64,000 nt of DNA from a virus, in the IMG/VR virus record IMGVR_UViG_3300017527_000160, positions 1 to 64,000 of that record; one strand, 5' to 3'. Below the pieces are notes generated by a model. That model did no database searches. It was given only the letters and a program-made list of their open reading frames with translations, and had not been told where the DNA came from. Below are positions 16,971 through 25,384 of the stretch, piece after piece. The position numbers and the translations under genes were made by a program. Positions within the stretch are counted from its first letter, which is position 1. The number at the start of each line of letters is the position of its first letter.

Positions 16971-18284
16971 ATGTGCGCTTATTTTAATCATGCTTACAAG
17001 AAAAGCTTCGTATCTACGAAAGGAGATCAAGCTGAAGTAGTTGCAACATCTTCTGGTCTTACTGGTGGTGTCTTAACTACTGTTGATGTTCATGTTAGCG
17101 AAATGAAGAATACTGCAGCTCCTTACGCTTTAGGTGTAGGTACTGTTGGTTTATTCAACGCTAAGACGAACTTGTCAGTGACTTCTGCGGAAATCGCTGT
17201 TTCATGTTGCCCGTTCTACCTTGCTGCGGCTTCTTTAAAACTTAAAGATAAACAAGGACCGTTTCATGGCGGATACCAAGAATCAAACAAATCTAAGGTA
17301 ATCAACCCTAAGTATGTTCGTAAGACTTACTTCGTTGATCCTAATGCTGCTGGAGCTGCTCACGTACAAGTTGGTGGGACAGATGACAACGTTGCTGGAA
17401 ACGCTGATTGTGAGAAGGAATTCTTATGCGGTGAGTCTTACTACTTAAGAGTAGAAGTTAAAGGAACGGCTGCTTTAAGATTTGCTAACCATAACTTATA
17501 CCAAACGCTTCAAGCAGATGGTGGATGTTGTGATGATCCGAGTGCGCCTGTACCTGTAACGTCTGACGTTATATACAGACAATGGGTTACTCAAATTGCT
17601 GAGAGTCCTTATTTAAAAGATTTCATCTTACCTATCTTGGTTGTTGATGGTGATTCTTTTGCATATGATGAGGCTTCTGCTGCAGCTGCTGGATTAGCGG
17701 TAGGAAAGATTTTAGCTAACGCACCTGTTGCTGCAGTTAATTCTGGAATGATCCTAATGGGAGCTTACGTAGACACTAAGTTTGGTGACTGTACATTCCA
17801 ATGTTCAGATTACTACGGTATAGAGCCTGTTCAAATTTTTGCTTCTGAAGTAGACTTAAACGGAGACCCATGTACCTTTGAAGGTTTATGTATAGTTGAA
17901 GATTGCCCTGGAATACAAGCTAATGGAACTGGAGAGCAAAAGGTAAGAGATGTGATTTTATCAGAATCTTACTTAACTAACTTCATGTCTAGTGACTTGA
18001 GAATCCGTGAGATTACTCAAGGGACTGCAGTATATGATGTGATTGATAGAACAGCAATGTATGCTTCTTTCTTCATCTTACACTCTGTGCCTCGTTTCAA
18101 CAACCCATCTGGGACGTTTGATAACGATCAGTACTTGCTTGAGATTATCGGTGATACCGCTATGACAGCTTATTTAGCTGCTGAGTTCACTGCTTTAGAA
18201 GCAGCTGGATGTATCTCTTGTGAATTACCTGAAGATTTATCTCAAGTAACACCTTGTGTTATACCTGCTTTACCAACAGTGTAA
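16971..18284 (+). CDS. Abundant-looking Cys-rich virion protein
   Basis: A 437-residue protein rich in Ala, Gly, Asp and Cys, with Cys pairs (SCCPF, GGCCDDP, CISCELP) and long beta-rich stretches. No catalytic motif or membrane span was seen. It is isolated as a single-gene unit between its own promoter and a very strong terminator, which usually marks a protein needed in many copies. Candidates are an auxiliary capsid protein, a head fibre or a major tail component. The C-terminal part (DVIDRTAMYASFFILHSVPRFNNPSGTFDNDQYLLEIIGDTAMTAY) is mostly helical. Function inferred from context only. Confidence 0.72.
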   Translation: MCAYFNHAYKKSFVSTKGDQAEVVATSSGLTGGVLTTVDVHVSEMKNTAAPYALGVGTVGLFNAKTNLSVTSAEIAVSCCPFYLAAASLKLKDKQGPFHGGYQESNKSKVINPKYVRKTYFVDPNAAGAAHVQVGGTDDNVAGNADCEKEFLCGESYYLRVEVKGTAALRFANHNLYQTLQADGGCCDDPSAPVPVTSDVIYRQWVTQIAESPYLKDFILPILVVDGDSFAYDEASAAAAGLAVGKILANAPVAAVNSGMILMGAYVDTKFGDCTFQCSDYYGIEPVQIFASEVDLNGDPCTFEGLCIVEDCPGIQANGTGEQKVRDVILSESYLTNFMSSDLRIREITQGTAVYDVIDRTAMYASFFILHSVPRFNNPSGTFDNDQYLLEIIGDTAMTAYLAAEFTALEAAGCISCELPEDLSQVTPCVIPALPTV

Positions 18285-18308
18285 GTAGATAACATAAATC
18301 TAAATACT

Positions 18309-18348
18309 AAAGGAGAGTTGAGTGTATACTCTTCTCTCCTTTTTTTTT
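18309..18348 (+). terminator. Very strong Rho-independent terminator
   Basis: AAAGGAGAG (18309-18317) pairs with CTCTCCTTT (18334-18342). An inner GAGT/ACTC stem extends the hairpin, and a run of Ts follows to 18348. It ends the single-gene unit upstream. Confidence 0.92.
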
Positions 18349-18366
18349 ATCTTTAAAGAAAAAACG

Positions 18367-18915
18367 ATGAGACATGTACTGAGCCTTGAAGCTCCCAAAA
18401 CTTTAAATTGTTCAATTTTAAGAGTGATTGACACCTCTGTGTATAGCCCGGATGTTCCCGTGGAATGCCCTATACTAAACGTAACTTTACCAGGGTTTAA
18501 CTCTTCGGTAGAGCTAGGTGAATCAGATATTGCTCCAGGATTCTCACTTGTACTTACAGCTTGTAACCTCGAAGTACAGACGACTGGATGTGGTACAACT
18601 TACAATAGTTTACCTGATGGAGTATACATCCTAAAGTATAGTGTCAGTCCTAATGATCAAGTGTATGTTGAGTATAACCATCTACGTACAACTAAACTAC
18701 GTATAAGATACCAGAAGATTCTATGTGAGCTAGATATAGCTAACTGTGAGCCTTCAGCTGCTGTAAAGAAGAAGATGGCTTTACTTAAAGATATTGACAT
18801 GTACATCCAAGCTGCTGAAGCAAAGGTTGAAACTTGCCTTGATCCAGCAAAAGGAATGCAACTTTATACTTATGCTAAAGATCTTTTAGCTAAATTTGAT
18901 TGCAAGACTTGTTAA
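18367..18915 (+). CDS. Conserved structural protein of Bacteroidota phages
   Basis: A 182-residue protein. ATG 18367 is chosen because the in-frame start at 18322 lies inside the terminator. The N-terminal half is beta-rich (ECPILNVTLPGF, TACNLEVQTTGCGTTYNSLPDGVYILKYSVSPNDQVYVEYNHLRTTKL), the C-terminal half has helices and conserved Cys residues (LCELDIANCEPS, CLDPAKGMQLYTYAKDLL). From memory, very similar proteins occur in tail regions of many Bacteroidota phages, usually followed by a tiny zinc-ribbon protein, as here. Role not established, probably an appendage chaperone or structural part. Confidence 0.8.
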   Translation: MRHVLSLEAPKTLNCSILRVIDTSVYSPDVPVECPILNVTLPGFNSSVELGESDIAPGFSLVLTACNLEVQTTGCGTTYNSLPDGVYILKYSVSPNDQVYVEYNHLRTTKLRIRYQKILCELDIANCEPSAAVKKKMALLKDIDMYIQAAEAKVETCLDPAKGMQLYTYAKDLLAKFDCKTC

Positions 18916-18937
18916 CTGTCAGTTATTAACCAACTAA
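18915..18937 (+). repeat. Leader repeat, copy 2 (5' of the small zinc-ribbon gene)
   Basis: A 23-base block starting at the last base of the preceding stop codon is nearly identical to 14387-14410 (one base shorter). It contains AACCAAC and lies 14 bases before the ATG at 18952. No terminator or promoter precedes this copy, so the element may act in RNA rather than as a promoter. Confidence 0.6.
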
Positions 18938-18951
18938 CAAAAACCAAAATT

Positions 18952-19080
18952 ATGAATTGTCCAAATTGTAAAACGAGATTAACATGCGGGTGCCAGAAGA
19001 GAAAAGCTAAAGACGGTACTGCTTGTTGTCAATCATGTTTAGCACAGGTAGAAGCGAAAGCTGCTGCAACTAAAAAATAA
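18952..19080 (+). CDS. Tiny zinc-ribbon-like protein (42 residues)
   Basis: MNCPNCKTRLTCGCQKR, then DGTACCQSCLAQ. The pattern C-x2-C-x6-C-x-C followed by a C-C-x2-C group is typical of a small zinc ribbon. It has a dedicated leader and ends 5 bases before the fibre gene. From memory, tiny proteins of this type follow the upstream conserved structural gene in several Bacteroidota phages. It is below the usual annotation length cut-off and could easily be missed. A zinc-dependent assembly helper is a guess. Confidence 0.78.
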   Translation: MNCPNCKTRLTCGCQKRKAKDGTACCQSCLAQVEAKAAATKK

Positions 19081-19085
19081 ATACT

Positions 19086-21269
19086 ATGGCTCATAGCTTA
19101 ACCATCACATCTACTTCGTTTCCGGACGGAGGTTTGATTCCAGTATCACATAAGAATGCTACATCGTGTGGTGAAGCGAACATCAGCCCTCAATTATCCT
19201 GGACTACAGGAGGTGATCTGCTACCCAGTATGGTAGAAAAGTATGAGATGGGTGTATGGGATCCTAATTCAGGAAACTTCCTTCATTGGCGCGTGGAAGG
19301 CATAGACCCTACTCAATTATCTATCGCAGAAAATGGTGCTTGGATAGGCACACCTATAATCACTCCGTCAGGATGGGGGACAGGTGATGCTGCTAACGGT
19401 TGGAACGGACCGTGTGCTCAGAGTTCGGGTGCTAATGTTTATAATATCCAGGTGAGAGCTTATATCTTACCTGAGTATCAAGACTTTCTCAAGGACGCTA
19501 CTGCAAAACATGGTGTAGAAACAGTTGAGTCACCTATATATACTTTTATAGATAATAATATTAACGTATCTCCACCGCCTACAATAGCTGATTGTGATCA
19601 ACTAGGATGTGATCCAGGTTCAGAACTTGTGGATGAGAAGTGTCAGACCATAACTTCAATACCAGTTACTATAGGTGCTACTGTATATACTGCTGCTGCA
19701 GGAGATACTAGTCTTGATTACGGTAAGAGTGGTACACGATTCTACGAAGATGCTGATGCTTATATCTTTCCTCTTAATGGTGATGATGCTACATCTGAAC
19801 TTTTTGATAATGATGGTGCGGGTATAATATTACCCTATACTGTAATCAATACAGACTTACCACCTTGGGATCACGCTGGAGTTTCACTACTTGAAGGGCG
19901 ATTGAATATTGCAGGACTCTGGACTACTGAGCCTGGTATAGGTATGCCAACCAATGAATGGATTGGTTTTAGTACATGTATCACAGTGCCTTCAACAGGT
20001 AAATACTCTATAGGTCTTGGTGCTGATAATAGAATGAGATTTAGTTTGAATGGTGTATTGATTGCACACTTCGATACTACTATCGATAAGAACCATAAGT
20101 ACTGGCATGTTATTGAGATGAACCTCAACGAAGGTCTTAACATCATAGAGATGGAAGGATACAATAGTGGTAGTAATGCTGCCTTTGGTGCTGAAATTTA
20201 TAATACGGATATTGCTACACTAAAGCTTTTAGCTTCAGAAGCAGCTTTAGAACCATATATAGAATGGTCAACTAGAGATAGAATCGGGAACGACTTCAAT
20301 GTAGGTGAGGTTTCAGGATATACTTGTCCAGAAGGAACTGCATACGATAGTTGTGCAGGTGGTCAATGTACTTCGATAACTTATAGCGATCCTACTGCTC
20401 AAGCTTGCTGTTGGTTAATAGAGAATTGCAAAGATCCTGAAGAAACATATCTTATACATATGGATGCAGGAGAGACTGAGGTTATATATAACCAATCAGT
20501 ATATGCCTTTGGTGGACACGCAATCTTATTAAATAAGTGCTTCACAGTAATTGAATTAGCACTATGTCCGATACCTGATCTAGCAGATGTAACAGTTACT
20601 GCAACACATGGTGTTGATAATTGTATGGCATGTGATCCATCGATTAAATTAGAATCATGTTTGAATCCAGGAGAGTTTACATATGTTTCAATGGATGGTG
20701 ATCTTATTCTAATTGAAGGTAACATATATGAACTTGATCAGTTAGAAGGATGTCAAATATATGTAGGAACAGATTCAGAACATCCTCCTAGTAAAACTGA
20801 TGTTATTGTTGTTACTGATTATGAAGCAGATGACTGCTTAGTTTGTATACCATGTTATGAGTTTAGAAACTGTGACACGGGTGTTGCAATCACTGTAAGA
20901 TTCGCAGAGGGTTTCTCTCCTAATGAAGATGATTTCTTTGTGTATGGATTAGCAGGAGACCCTGCTTTAGAAGACATATGCTGGCAACTTGCTGGTGAGG
21001 CTTCTTGTCCTGGTCTAGCTGATTACGAAGATGTTACTATTGTGAAAGACTATGAGTGTGCCAACTGTGAGACTTGCATACCTTACTATAAATTAACGAA
21101 TTGTATAGATCCAGAGGACATCATGTTCATCCAGTGGGGGAAACTAGCACCACCTTTAACACCAGGTACTGCTTATATATTTGACTTTACACCTAATCCT
21201 GATGAATGTTATACGGCAGAGCTGCAGTTTGGTCTTTGTCCTGATTCTGAATTGATACCTATACCTTAA
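19086..21269 (+). CDS. Large fibre/appendage protein: PEBP-like, PA14-like and Cys-repeat modules
   Basis: A 727-residue protein. Residues 1-145 resemble the PEBP/YbhB-YbcL fold: FPDGGLIPVSHKNATSCGEANISPQLSW, an exposed DPNSGNFLHWRV (D-P...H) and a WNGPCAQSSGANVY segment matching the GPCPPSGTHRY motif. Residues about 278-372 resemble a PA14-type sugar-binding domain (TVPSTGKYSIGLGADNRMRFSLNG, LNIIEMEGYNSG). From about 438 on there are four modules of 70-80 residues with the pattern (Y/W)x(L/F)xxCxxP...C...LCP...DVTV...C..C. It is probably a receptor-binding or adhesion protein. The last module is cut by a TAA and continues in another frame in the next gene. Confidence 0.78.
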   Translation: MAHSLTITSTSFPDGGLIPVSHKNATSCGEANISPQLSWTTGGDLLPSMVEKYEMGVWDPNSGNFLHWRVEGIDPTQLSIAENGAWIGTPIITPSGWGTGDAANGWNGPCAQSSGANVYNIQVRAYILPEYQDFLKDATAKHGVETVESPIYTFIDNNINVSPPPTIADCDQLGCDPGSELVDEKCQTITSIPVTIGATVYTAAAGDTSLDYGKSGTRFYEDADAYIFPLNGDDATSELFDNDGAGIILPYTVINTDLPPWDHAGVSLLEGRLNIAGLWTTEPGIGMPTNEWIGFSTCITVPSTGKYSIGLGADNRMRFSLNGVLIAHFDTTIDKNHKYWHVIEMNLNEGLNIIEMEGYNSGSNAAFGAEIYNTDIATLKLLASEAALEPYIEWSTRDRIGNDFNVGEVSGYTCPEGTAYDSCAGGQCTSITYSDPTAQACCWLIENCKDPEETYLIHMDAGETEVIYNQSVYAFGGHAILLNKCFTVIELALCPIPDLADVTVTATHGVDNCMACDPSIKLESCLNPGEFTYVSMDGDLILIEGNIYELDQLEGCQIYVGTDSEHPPSKTDVIVVTDYEADDCLVCIPCYEFRNCDTGVAITVRFAEGFSPNEDDFFVYGLAGDPALEDICWQLAGEASCPGLADYEDVTIVKDYECANCETCIPYYKLTNCIDPEDIMFIQWGKLAPPLTPGTAYIFDFTPNPDECYTAELQFGLCPDSELIPIP

Positions 21270-21279
21270 AAATACTAGT

Positions 21280-21684
21280 ATGATATACGATGAAACTAAT
21301 ATAACAGATGAGTACGTTGACTGTCCTGCATGTAATGCAGTTTGCTACAAACTCATTGATTGTATAAATGAAGCGCACCATGTTACTGTCTCTACAAGTA
21401 ATCCTGCTTTTGCAATATACGTAGGTAAAGTTATCAAATGGATTGATGAAGCAGATGCTCCTGATTTTGTAGAGCACTGTGCTACAGTAGAAGTATATGT
21501 TTGTCGTAAAGAAACTTTACCTACTCCTGACATAACAGTTATAGATTGTTATGACACTTGTGAAGAATGTCTATATGTAGAACCGGAACCAGTGGAACCA
21601 CCTATAGTAACTGGTAGAAAAGTATTACCTGGATATGATGTAGCTGATTGTGTAACCCCTTCTAAATGCGATGATTGTGAGTAA
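21280..21684 (+). CDS. Short Cys-repeat protein, apparent continuation of the fibre modules
   Basis: A 134-residue protein starting 10 bases after the fibre stop, in the +1 frame. Its first residues (DETNITDEYVDCPAC) look like the tail end of the fourth module of the upstream protein (compare VTIVKDYECANCETC), and then a full fifth module follows (CYKLIDCINEAHHVTV ... CATVEVYVCRKETLPTPDITVIDCYDTCEEC). It ends with a Pro/Glu-rich linker and CDDCE. It may be a separate subunit made by reinitiation, the product of a frameshift, or a fragment from an old indel. Confidence 0.7.
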   Translation: MIYDETNITDEYVDCPACNAVCYKLIDCINEAHHVTVSTSNPAFAIYVGKVIKWIDEADAPDFVEHCATVEVYVCRKETLPTPDITVIDCYDTCEECLYVEPEPVEPPIVTGRKVLPGYDVADCVTPSKCDDCE

Positions 21685-22135
21685 CTTTGAACAAATACAA
21701 TATCACGACAAGGTTGTCTGTGATTTTGCTGAGATGATGTATAAGAAGATGGCTTCTATACGATATGGTGTTAAATTCTGCTGTGATAAAGGTGCTGAGG
21801 CTAGTGCCTTTCGTCAAACACTAATCAAGAAAGAAGCTTTGGATCTGAATGCTATATTTAATCCTGTTATAAATAATGTAGTGCAAGGAACAGGCGGTGT
21901 ACGAATTTCTGGACCATGTAGTCAAATAGCTGTTGACTCAGGTCGAGGTGGTGGTATTATAACATATACACCTTGTGGAAGCTTTACTCCTGCGCAAATA
22001 TTATTTCCTAAAAACTACAGTGGACCTATTGAAACAATCTGTTATGAGGTTAATATTGGCTATGTAGTATCAGAACTTCCTGGTGAAGATGAACATGAGT
22101 TATCTGTTGCCTTAGAAGGTGATTGTGTAGTGTAG
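21671..22135 (+). CDS. Conserved appendage protein of Bacteroidota phages
   Basis: A 154-residue protein that overlaps the previous gene by 14 bases; a GTG at 21677 is an alternative start. Its pattern VVCDFAEMMYKKMASIRYGVKFCCD, a central GTGGVRISGPC and the beta-rich C-terminus (SGPIETICYEVNIGYVVSEL) suggest a globular helical head with a beta tail. I recall similar proteins next to fibre genes in Bacteroidota phages. No enzyme motif. It likely belongs to the same appendage as the flanking Cys-rich proteins. Confidence 0.72.
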   Translation: MIVSNFEQIQYHDKVVCDFAEMMYKKMASIRYGVKFCCDKGAEASAFRQTLIKKEALDLNAIFNPVINNVVQGTGGVRISGPCSQIAVDSGRGGGIITYTPCGSFTPAQILFPKNYSGPIETICYEVNIGYVVSELPGEDEHELSVALEGDCVV

Positions 22136-22160
22136 GCCATGGTAATCCTTGCACATAATA

Positions 22161-22192
22161 TTGGTTAGATGAATAAAAATTTGTATATTATA
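22161..22192 (+). promoter_or_regulatory. Promoter, TTG-N20-TATATTATA
   Basis: TTGG at 22161-22164 gives an imperfect -33 box (TTG) with a spacer of 20 to TATATTATA at 22184-22192. The predicted start is about 10 bases before the ATG at 22208, so the leader is very short. Confidence 0.6.
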
Positions 22193-22207
22193 TAATAAGA
22201 TTTTAGT

Positions 22208-23752
22208 ATGAAACCTACAAACTCAAAAGAAAATGGCTGCGACCCGATCTCTAGTAACTGTGTAATATGGCAGGGACCAGACATTGATTGCATCAGTCTT
22301 TGCAAAGGAGACAGTGTTAGCACAGTGGTTAACGCATTAGCTGAAGAGCTTTGCAAACTAATGGAAATGTTCAACATTGATAACTTTGACTTATCATGTA
22401 TGAATCTTGCGGAGTGTACTCCAAAGGATTTTGTAGCACTCATCAATTTACTTATTGAAAAGATCTGTGAAGACAATGCCATTCCTACCGAAGGAGAGGT
22501 TTCTGGCGGATGTCCTGATTGTGTTGTTAACATATGTGAACTATTTCATTATCAAAATCCTCAAGGAGATACTGTTACCACTATGCAACTACAAGACTAT
22601 GTTCTTGCAATAGGGAATAGAGTGTGTACAATCGCAGGACAAATAGGAACAATCAATACTACCTTAGCTGGACATAACGTTAGAATAACAGCTTTAGAAG
22701 AAGCAGGTGACCCTACGTTTGAGTTACCTATGCTTACACCAGTATGTGTATTACCAGCAGTACCTGCTACCATGGATTTAGTATTAGCTGAAGTTGAGGC
22801 ACAGTTTTGTGCACTTAGAACAGCTACTGGAAATACTACAGCAATAACAGTAGCACTACAAGCTGCTTGTCTCGGGTTAAACGACGCGGACAAATTGCAA
22901 GGGACTGGTCTAATGAAAAATATACCAGGGTGGAATAACCCTGTAACTAACTTATCTGAATCTATAACTAACTTATGGCTCACAGTATGTGACATGAGAA
23001 ACGCAATAACGTTCATTCAAAATAACTGTTGTGATACAGGTTGCTCTGCAATTGATTTGATTATAACAGCTACATTGAATAGCCCTACAGAATTAAGACT
23101 TGACTTCTCCGGAAGCATACCTGCTAATTATCAGGATCAAGGTATAGGATCTACTATAGAAATCACTGAAACTTATGGTGGAGGTGGACCACAAACACTT
23201 AGTGGGCAGATGATCAAAGCTGCATTCGATTCAGTTCAACCTATAATAATAACACTTTCTGGTATCAATGGTGCTTTAGATCTGACTATTAAAACAACAT
23301 ACAGATTTACGGATCCTGTGTTAGAAACACTATGTGAGAACTTGATACAATCATCTGCATTAGGTACAGACACTTGTCCTGACTTAATATTTCTTTCAGA
23401 CTACGCTGCTATCAACTACGGATTTACGTGGAACGGAACTCTTCCTACGACGCTTGTTGCTGAAATATGGAATGATTCTCAAACAATATTATTACAGTCT
23501 AATGTATTAAGTGTAACTACACCATCACCTACATTTGACTTCTTCAACTTAACTCCAGGAACTACTTATAAAGTGAGACTGGTTATAGGAGGAGTACCAT
23601 GTGAATTTGAAACGATTGACACTTTATCGTATGTATGTATACCAGTAGGTGTATTAGCAACAACATTTGACTATATAACTTCTCCTGAAGGAACTACAGA
23701 CGGAACAACAATAACAGGATGGCAAGCCGTATATGATGCCGCTCATCCATAA
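22208..23752 (+). CDS. Appendage/fibre protein with C-terminal FN3-like domain
   Basis: A 514-residue Cys-rich protein. The start SSNCVIWQGPDIDCISLCKGDSVSTVVNALAEELC is, from memory, a conserved signature in Bacteroidota phage appendage proteins. The middle is helical and coiled-coil-like (GNRVCTIAGQIGTINTTLAGHNVRITALEEAG), and the C-terminus has two beta domains, the last with an FN3-type strand (PTFDFFNLTPGTTYKVRLVIGG). It probably trimerises or forms a long fibre on the virion. Its own promoter precedes it. Host recognition is plausible but unproven. Confidence 0.76.
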   Translation: MKPTNSKENGCDPISSNCVIWQGPDIDCISLCKGDSVSTVVNALAEELCKLMEMFNIDNFDLSCMNLAECTPKDFVALINLLIEKICEDNAIPTEGEVSGGCPDCVVNICELFHYQNPQGDTVTTMQLQDYVLAIGNRVCTIAGQIGTINTTLAGHNVRITALEEAGDPTFELPMLTPVCVLPAVPATMDLVLAEVEAQFCALRTATGNTTAITVALQAACLGLNDADKLQGTGLMKNIPGWNNPVTNLSESITNLWLTVCDMRNAITFIQNNCCDTGCSAIDLIITATLNSPTELRLDFSGSIPANYQDQGIGSTIEITETYGGGGPQTLSGQMIKAAFDSVQPIIITLSGINGALDLTIKTTYRFTDPVLETLCENLIQSSALGTDTCPDLIFLSDYAAINYGFTWNGTLPTTLVAEIWNDSQTILLQSNVLSVTTPSPTFDFFNLTPGTTYKVRLVIGGVPCEFETIDTLSYVCIPVGVLATTFDYITSPEGTTDGTTITGWQAVYDAAHP

Positions 23753-23763
23753 ACTAAAGAACA

Positions 23764-24294
23764 ATGGCTAAAGATTGCGGACATAACGTACCATGTGGAT
23801 GTGGTGACAAAGCACTAACTACTCCACCACCTTGTAATGCATCAGATGCATGTGAAGGAGAATCATGTGCAGAGTTATTTTCTGATGCATGTATAGTGCA
23901 TACAGGGAATACATTTAGAGTACCTGGTCCAAACGGAGAAGTAATAGTATATAACGGTGAAAGGCTCAGTGCAATCCTAGAGAAGCTTGTATTAGCAGCT
24001 CAAGGCTTTAAAAATGAAGATCCTGCTACGGGTCTTGTTGTTAAAACACAAACGGCTGACTCAGTTACAATCTCATTCTACGGTAGTGCTGTAGCATATG
24101 ATTGTGAAATAGAAGACTTAGATACAGCAGGAACGACTATTGTATCAGCAACGCAAGTTGCAACGACACCTCAACCTAAGTGGGAAGTTACTTTCACAGG
24201 ATTGGTATCGAATGCCTTAGACTATACACATAGCGTTACAATCACAGATCCTGCTACTGGAGCAGAGAGTGTGGTATTGCTTTTAAATATATAA
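23764..24294 (+). CDS. Small Cys-rich appendage protein with a beta-sandwich end
   Basis: A 176-residue protein. The N-terminus is a Cys knot-like segment (CGHNVPCGCGDK, CNASDACEGESCAELFSDAC), followed by a short helix (GERLSAILEKLVLAAQG) and an FN3-like domain (residues about 90-176: SVTISFYGSAVAYDCEIEDLD, WEVTFTGLVSNALDYTHSVTITD). It lies between two larger Cys-rich proteins and is probably part of the same appendage. From memory, the MAKDCG...CGC start with a TTPPPC motif recurs in this phage group. Confidence 0.74.
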   Translation: MAKDCGHNVPCGCGDKALTTPPPCNASDACEGESCAELFSDACIVHTGNTFRVPGPNGEVIVYNGERLSAILEKLVLAAQGFKNEDPATGLVVKTQTADSVTISFYGSAVAYDCEIEDLDTAGTTIVSATQVATTPQPKWEVTFTGLVSNALDYTHSVTITDPATGAESVVLLLNI

Positions 24295-24304
24295 ACCAAA
24301 CGAA

Positions 24305-25330
24305 ATGGCAAAATTTACAATAAACTTTACAGCTAACACTATAGGTAAGCACTTCGTAGGTTGGAGAACTTACAATGATATTGCTTTGCCTTTCCATAAT
24401 GTGGAGGTGGTTGACGTACTTGCTCCAGGAGCTCACGGTGCTGATATAGAAATAGACGGTAACGTATACTGTGCACATAGTGATATAGAATATACAGGAT
24501 ATATTGTTGCAGCATGTGAACTACAGGATCCGGATACTCTTGAGAATACAGGTATTCCTGATCCGTCAGATGATACAAACGCTAATGGTATTCCTGATGG
24601 TGCTTTCACTTGGGCTGAAACAATTTTAGAACAGACAGATCCTTGTATAGAGACAGACATCCTTTGTGAGTCTGTAGCAATCGATAGTCTTATTGTTGTT
24701 GACGATGGTACAAGTGGTTGTAGTTCAGGGACGTTCCCTTTAACTTTCACTGAAGTATCACCAGGTGATGAGATTATAGCAGCTACAGGAACAGTTACTT
24801 ATCTTGGTGGTGTAGTATCATCAACTAACATAACTGCAGGAGGTCAATATAAAGTTCCTCCAGTGGTAACAGCGTTAGGTGTTTCATGTAACAGTACTCC
24901 AGTATTTACTGCAGTAATGGTAGCTTCTTGTCCACCGTTGGACTTAACGCCATATGATTGCGCTTCACAAAATGACTTAACGGATACACCTATTTATACT
25001 ATAAACTATGGTGAGACCGTAACAATATGTGCTGATGATTCAACCCTTGGTGGTTTGTCTGATCAGTTTTTAGCTACAGCTGTAGGTAACTGCCACTGCC
25101 AAGATTGCGCAGGGGTGACTATAGATGCTTCAGGATCAGCGTCAGGTTCAGGTAAGGTCTCTTACCAAACTTGTTGGGATGGAAGTAACCTATTAGGTGA
25201 GGTGACTCTTGTGACGCAAGTAGTTGACTTCGGTAGCATAACTCAATTGGGATGCATCATCCCCGATACAATCGCTATAGATCAAGGAACATTAGATGTT
25301 GACTTCATAGTCACTTCTGGACCTTGCTAG
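24305..25330 (+). CDS. Cys-rich fibre protein with a thrombospondin-3-like Ca loop
   Basis: A 341-residue beta-rich protein. Residues 35-72 (VEVVDVLAPGAHGADIEIDGNVYCAHSDIEYTGYIV) look like a small beta domain. Residues 90-98 read D-T-N-A-N-G-I-P-D, matching the thrombospondin type-3/dockerin-like calcium loop. The rest is Thr/Ser/Gly-rich with scattered Cys, and the end CHCQDCAGVTIDASGSASGSGKVSYQTC suggests a capping domain. It ends the appendage block and is followed by a strong terminator. Its exact role is unknown. Confidence 0.74.
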   Translation: MAKFTINFTANTIGKHFVGWRTYNDIALPFHNVEVVDVLAPGAHGADIEIDGNVYCAHSDIEYTGYIVAACELQDPDTLENTGIPDPSDDTNANGIPDGAFTWAETILEQTDPCIETDILCESVAIDSLIVVDDGTSGCSSGTFPLTFTEVSPGDEIIAATGTVTYLGGVVSSTNITAGGQYKVPPVVTALGVSCNSTPVFTAVMVASCPPLDLTPYDCASQNDLTDTPIYTINYGETVTICADDSTLGGLSDQFLATAVGNCHCQDCAGVTIDASGSASGSGKVSYQTCWDGSNLLGEVTLVTQVVDFGSITQLGCIIPDTIAIDQGTLDVDFIVTSGPC

Positions 25331-25384
25331 GATTGTTTTGAAAGGTGTCATGGTTTGTTGGTTCTACTATGACTGACAACGGAG

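Noticed and set aside
18322-18366. Upstream in-frame start for the 182-residue structural protein
   Set aside because: The codons fall inside a strong terminator hairpin and T run and encode a spurious Phe-rich stretch.
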